Assembly: GCF_003628145.1 (NCBI RefSeq)
Contig: NZ_RBZV01000022.1
Location: 1 to 34,926 of the forward strand
Origin: Trinickia fusca
Lineage (GTDB): Bacteria > Pseudomonadota > Gammaproteobacteria > Burkholderiales > Burkholderiaceae
Direction of reading: 5' to 3'
Length of the DNA stretch: 34,926 bases
The notes beneath the pieces are model-generated. The model saw nothing but the letters and a program-made list of their open reading frames with translations. It searched no databases and was not told where the DNA came from. The translations under genes and the position numbers were made by a program. Position 1 is the first letter of the stretch. Each line of letters begins with the position of its first letter. Below are positions 33,326-34,926 of this stretch, in pieces.

Positions 33326-33844
33326 TCACTGATAAATATCGGTGACTAAAAAGAAGTGATGCCCATATGGACGCGCCGAACAGTCCGATCCATTGCACTC
33401 CCTGTCAAGCGGCTTGTCTGCCTCGTCGTAGACAAGCTGATAGAAGATTTGCGCCCCAGTGGCCCCGCCAGTTTCACCCCAATTCCATTTAGCGTGCTTC
33501 GGCGATGGTCCAGGCAGGTCATGCACAAGTTTCGCGTAGTGCCCTCGCGTGAGTTGGAATCTAACCCAGTCTGGATTGATTTTAGCCGGTGCCGCGACGA
33601 CAGAGATCAATCTCGACCATCGCCGACGCCCTATGTTCGCGATCAGCCCCGTAAAGAACGTTACTACCGCAATCAGCGCAGGAACGGCAACCACCGGAAT
33701 CAGCAGAATCCAGAGTCCGAATAGGCGATCCAATTGATCGCCAACGTCAAACATCGCCACCGCCGGCAGCCAGACGCCGAAGTGCGTCGCCGAAAACCAG
33801 CCGTATCTTCCCGATCGACCATTCTCAAGCTTGTTATTTTCCAT
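33326..33844 (-). CDS. Membrane-associated protein of unknown function
   Basis: 172 residues. After a polar start (ENNKLENGRSGRYGWFSATH) there is a hydrophobic region of one or two helices (LFGLWILLIPVVAVPALIAV, VTFFTGLIANI). A polar C-terminal domain follows (WVRFQLTRGHYAKLVHDLPG, YQLVYDEADKPLDREC, HHFFLVTDIYQ). ATG 33844 has AAGG nine bases upstream. Composition is less GC-rich than hss downstream. I do not recognise it. Together with the next gene it could be part of a mobile or polymorphic-toxin-related region, but nothing in the sequence proves it. Confidence 0.65.
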   Translation of the reverse strand: MENNKLENGRSGRYGWFSATHFGVWLPAVAMFDVGDQLDRLFGLWILLIPVVAVPALIAVVTFFTGLIANIGRRRWSRLISVVAAPAKINPDWVRFQLTRGHYAKLVHDLPGPSPKHAKWNWGETGGATGAQIFYQLVYDEADKPLDRECNGSDCSARPYGHHFFLVTDIYQ

Positions 33845-33934
33845 GCTTGCCAGCCTTGCTTCGCTTCCATATTGGTCACACGACGCATTCGAATCTTGGA
33901 CTAGCGACCGGTTTGCTCGACTATGAGGCAAAGC

Positions 33935-34795
33935 CTACCGTGAAAGAGTAAAAAGGTAGTCGGCTCGCCCTTCGTCGTCGTTCCAAGCGTCTGTAACGGC
34001 CTTATCGACCCAAGTGATGTGCCTGGGGTCTCGCATGAGGAAGGTTCTTCCACCACGTACCTCTTCAATCCATGGCCCCTTACACATCTGAATCCGTGCG
34101 ACATTCCATTCGCAGAACAAATCCGGCATGCCTGGCATCATGCGTAGATATTCTTTATAAAAGAACGGATCAATTCCAAGCCCTAGTTCGCCCTGCACCC
34201 ATTCCCCGACCTGCGCAAATTCAGGGGGAGGTGATTCCCAAAATACCTTGACACCGAAGTCAATAGCCCAAACAGTCGGCGTCGATAAAATCACTTCACC
34301 AACAACAGCGTATGATGCTCCGCTTGCATGTTGGCAACGCTTCACGCGGTCTACAGAGGATGCCAACTTCGGGACAAAAAATTCGATGGCAAACTTGTGC
34401 CGTTCGCCACGCGAAAAGTCGTCGTAATTTCCGTCTTGAACAATCTCGCCGTTGAGACTGACAACAAGCTCGTGCATCCCCATGATCTTGTACGCAAGCA
34501 AAGTCTCATTGTAGCGAATCCCTCCACCCTTTCTTCCGGCTAGTGACCTATCAATAGCGGACAATTCGTGGATTGGGGCGTCATCGACTGATCCTGGCCG
34601 ACTGTTGCTGTATGAGGTCAATTCATGAATGACACTATCAAAATGTTCGCCAAACCTCGGGTCCAGAAAACCTGTAGCGTTCTGGCCCGGAGGGCGACCC
34701 ATTAAGAACTGATGGCCATTCGATGCGTGGCTGGTGTGGCGAATGACTGAAATTGGCCGGCAACCGCCTGACGCGGATGGCAGCAGTCGACCCAA
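33935..34795 (-). CDS. Protein of unknown function
   Basis: 286 residues from a TTG at 34795, which has AAGG six bases upstream; an ATG at 34702 is the alternative start (255 residues). The protein is soluble, with no signal or membrane helix. Recognisable pieces are FLDPRFGEHFDSVIHELTSY, RKGGGIRYNETLLAYKIMGM, GEWVQGELGLGIDPFFYKEY and LFCEWNVARIQMC. I cannot place it in a family. Its AT-rich codon use and position next to another orphan gene suggest horizontally acquired DNA continuing beyond the window. Confidence 0.6.
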   Translation of the reverse strand: MGRLLPSASGGCRPISVIRHTSHASNGHQFLMGRPPGQNATGFLDPRFGEHFDSVIHELTSYSNSRPGSVDDAPIHELSAIDRSLAGRKGGGIRYNETLLAYKIMGMHELVVSLNGEIVQDGNYDDFSRGERHKFAIEFFVPKLASSVDRVKRCQHASGASYAVVGEVILSTPTVWAIDFGVKVFWESPPPEFAQVGEWVQGELGLGIDPFFYKEYLRMMPGMPDLFCEWNVARIQMCKGPWIEEVRGGRTFLMRDPRHITWVDKAVTDAWNDDEGRADYLFTLSR

Positions 34796-34926
34796 AAGCG
34801 ACCTTCATGCCTCTCTGAAGCGGACGCTCCATGGAGCAGCCCCCTGAAACACCGGACACAGCCTCCCACTTAAAATAACGGGTAGGCATAAGACTGTGTT
34901 TTTGACTAACACTAGGCAGGAAGTGA

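Noticed and set aside
1-34926. CRISPR arrays, tRNA or rRNA genes, insertion sequences
   Set aside because: No regularly spaced repeats, cloverleaf sequences, transposase genes or terminal inverted repeats were seen on reading the window.

Overview
The window is high-GC DNA with the gene content and protein sequences of a Burkholderiaceae chromosome (Burkholderia, Paraburkholderia or a close relative). The signs are a long threonine deaminase, the hybrid CobG/CbiD cobalamin cluster, an ESPR-bearing FhaB-type adhesin, an EmrAB-type efflux system with a lipoprotein outer-membrane factor, and an extra IF-1 and S21 close to a cold-shock gene. The assignment rests on recalled protein resemblance, not on a search.

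Layout, left to right. (1) 1-2730, minus: the N-terminal 910 codons of a giant two-partner-secretion haemagglutinin, running off the left edge. (2) 2925-4731, plus: ilvA, preceded by what reads as a complete isoleucine attenuator (a short Ile-rich leader peptide, overlapping antiterminator and terminator helices, and a T-run). (3) 4713-9972: an EmrA/EmrB/outer-membrane-lipoprotein efflux operon on minus, divergent from a TetR regulator, with a 24-bp near-perfect palindrome between them. (4) 10011-18600: two divergent corrin-ring operons, cobL-cbiD-cobK-cobM on minus and cobG-cobH-cobI-(cbiG)cobJ on plus. Together they carry out most steps from precorrin-2 to hydrogenobyrinate, with CbiD in the place of CobF. 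(5) 18684-21559: rpsU, a cspA-type gene and infA, interspersed with four small unknown proteins, three of which look distantly related. (6) 22010-26025: a CAP-domain lipoprotein, a VC0807-type membrane protein, and a LysR regulator divergent from a zinc-less quinone-oxidoreductase-type gene. (7) 26245-28637: a PfpI / DUF2867 / lipocalin-like run divergent from a TetR regulator. (8) 28705-33207, minus: a secreted protein of unknown function, then an apparent operon of homospermidine synthase, a glutathionylspermidine-synthase-like ATP-grasp enzyme, a DUF1190 protein and a small membrane protein. (9) 33326-34795: two unrecognised, lower-GC genes.

The two observations most worth pursuing are the ilvA attenuator, whose alternative helices can be drawn from the sequence, and the hss-ygiC-ygiB operon. 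The latter suggests that homospermidine or a related polyamine is made and then conjugated by a peptide-polyamine ligase. Starts that depend on TTG or GTG codons, or that lack a clear ribosome binding site, are flagged in the individual entries.
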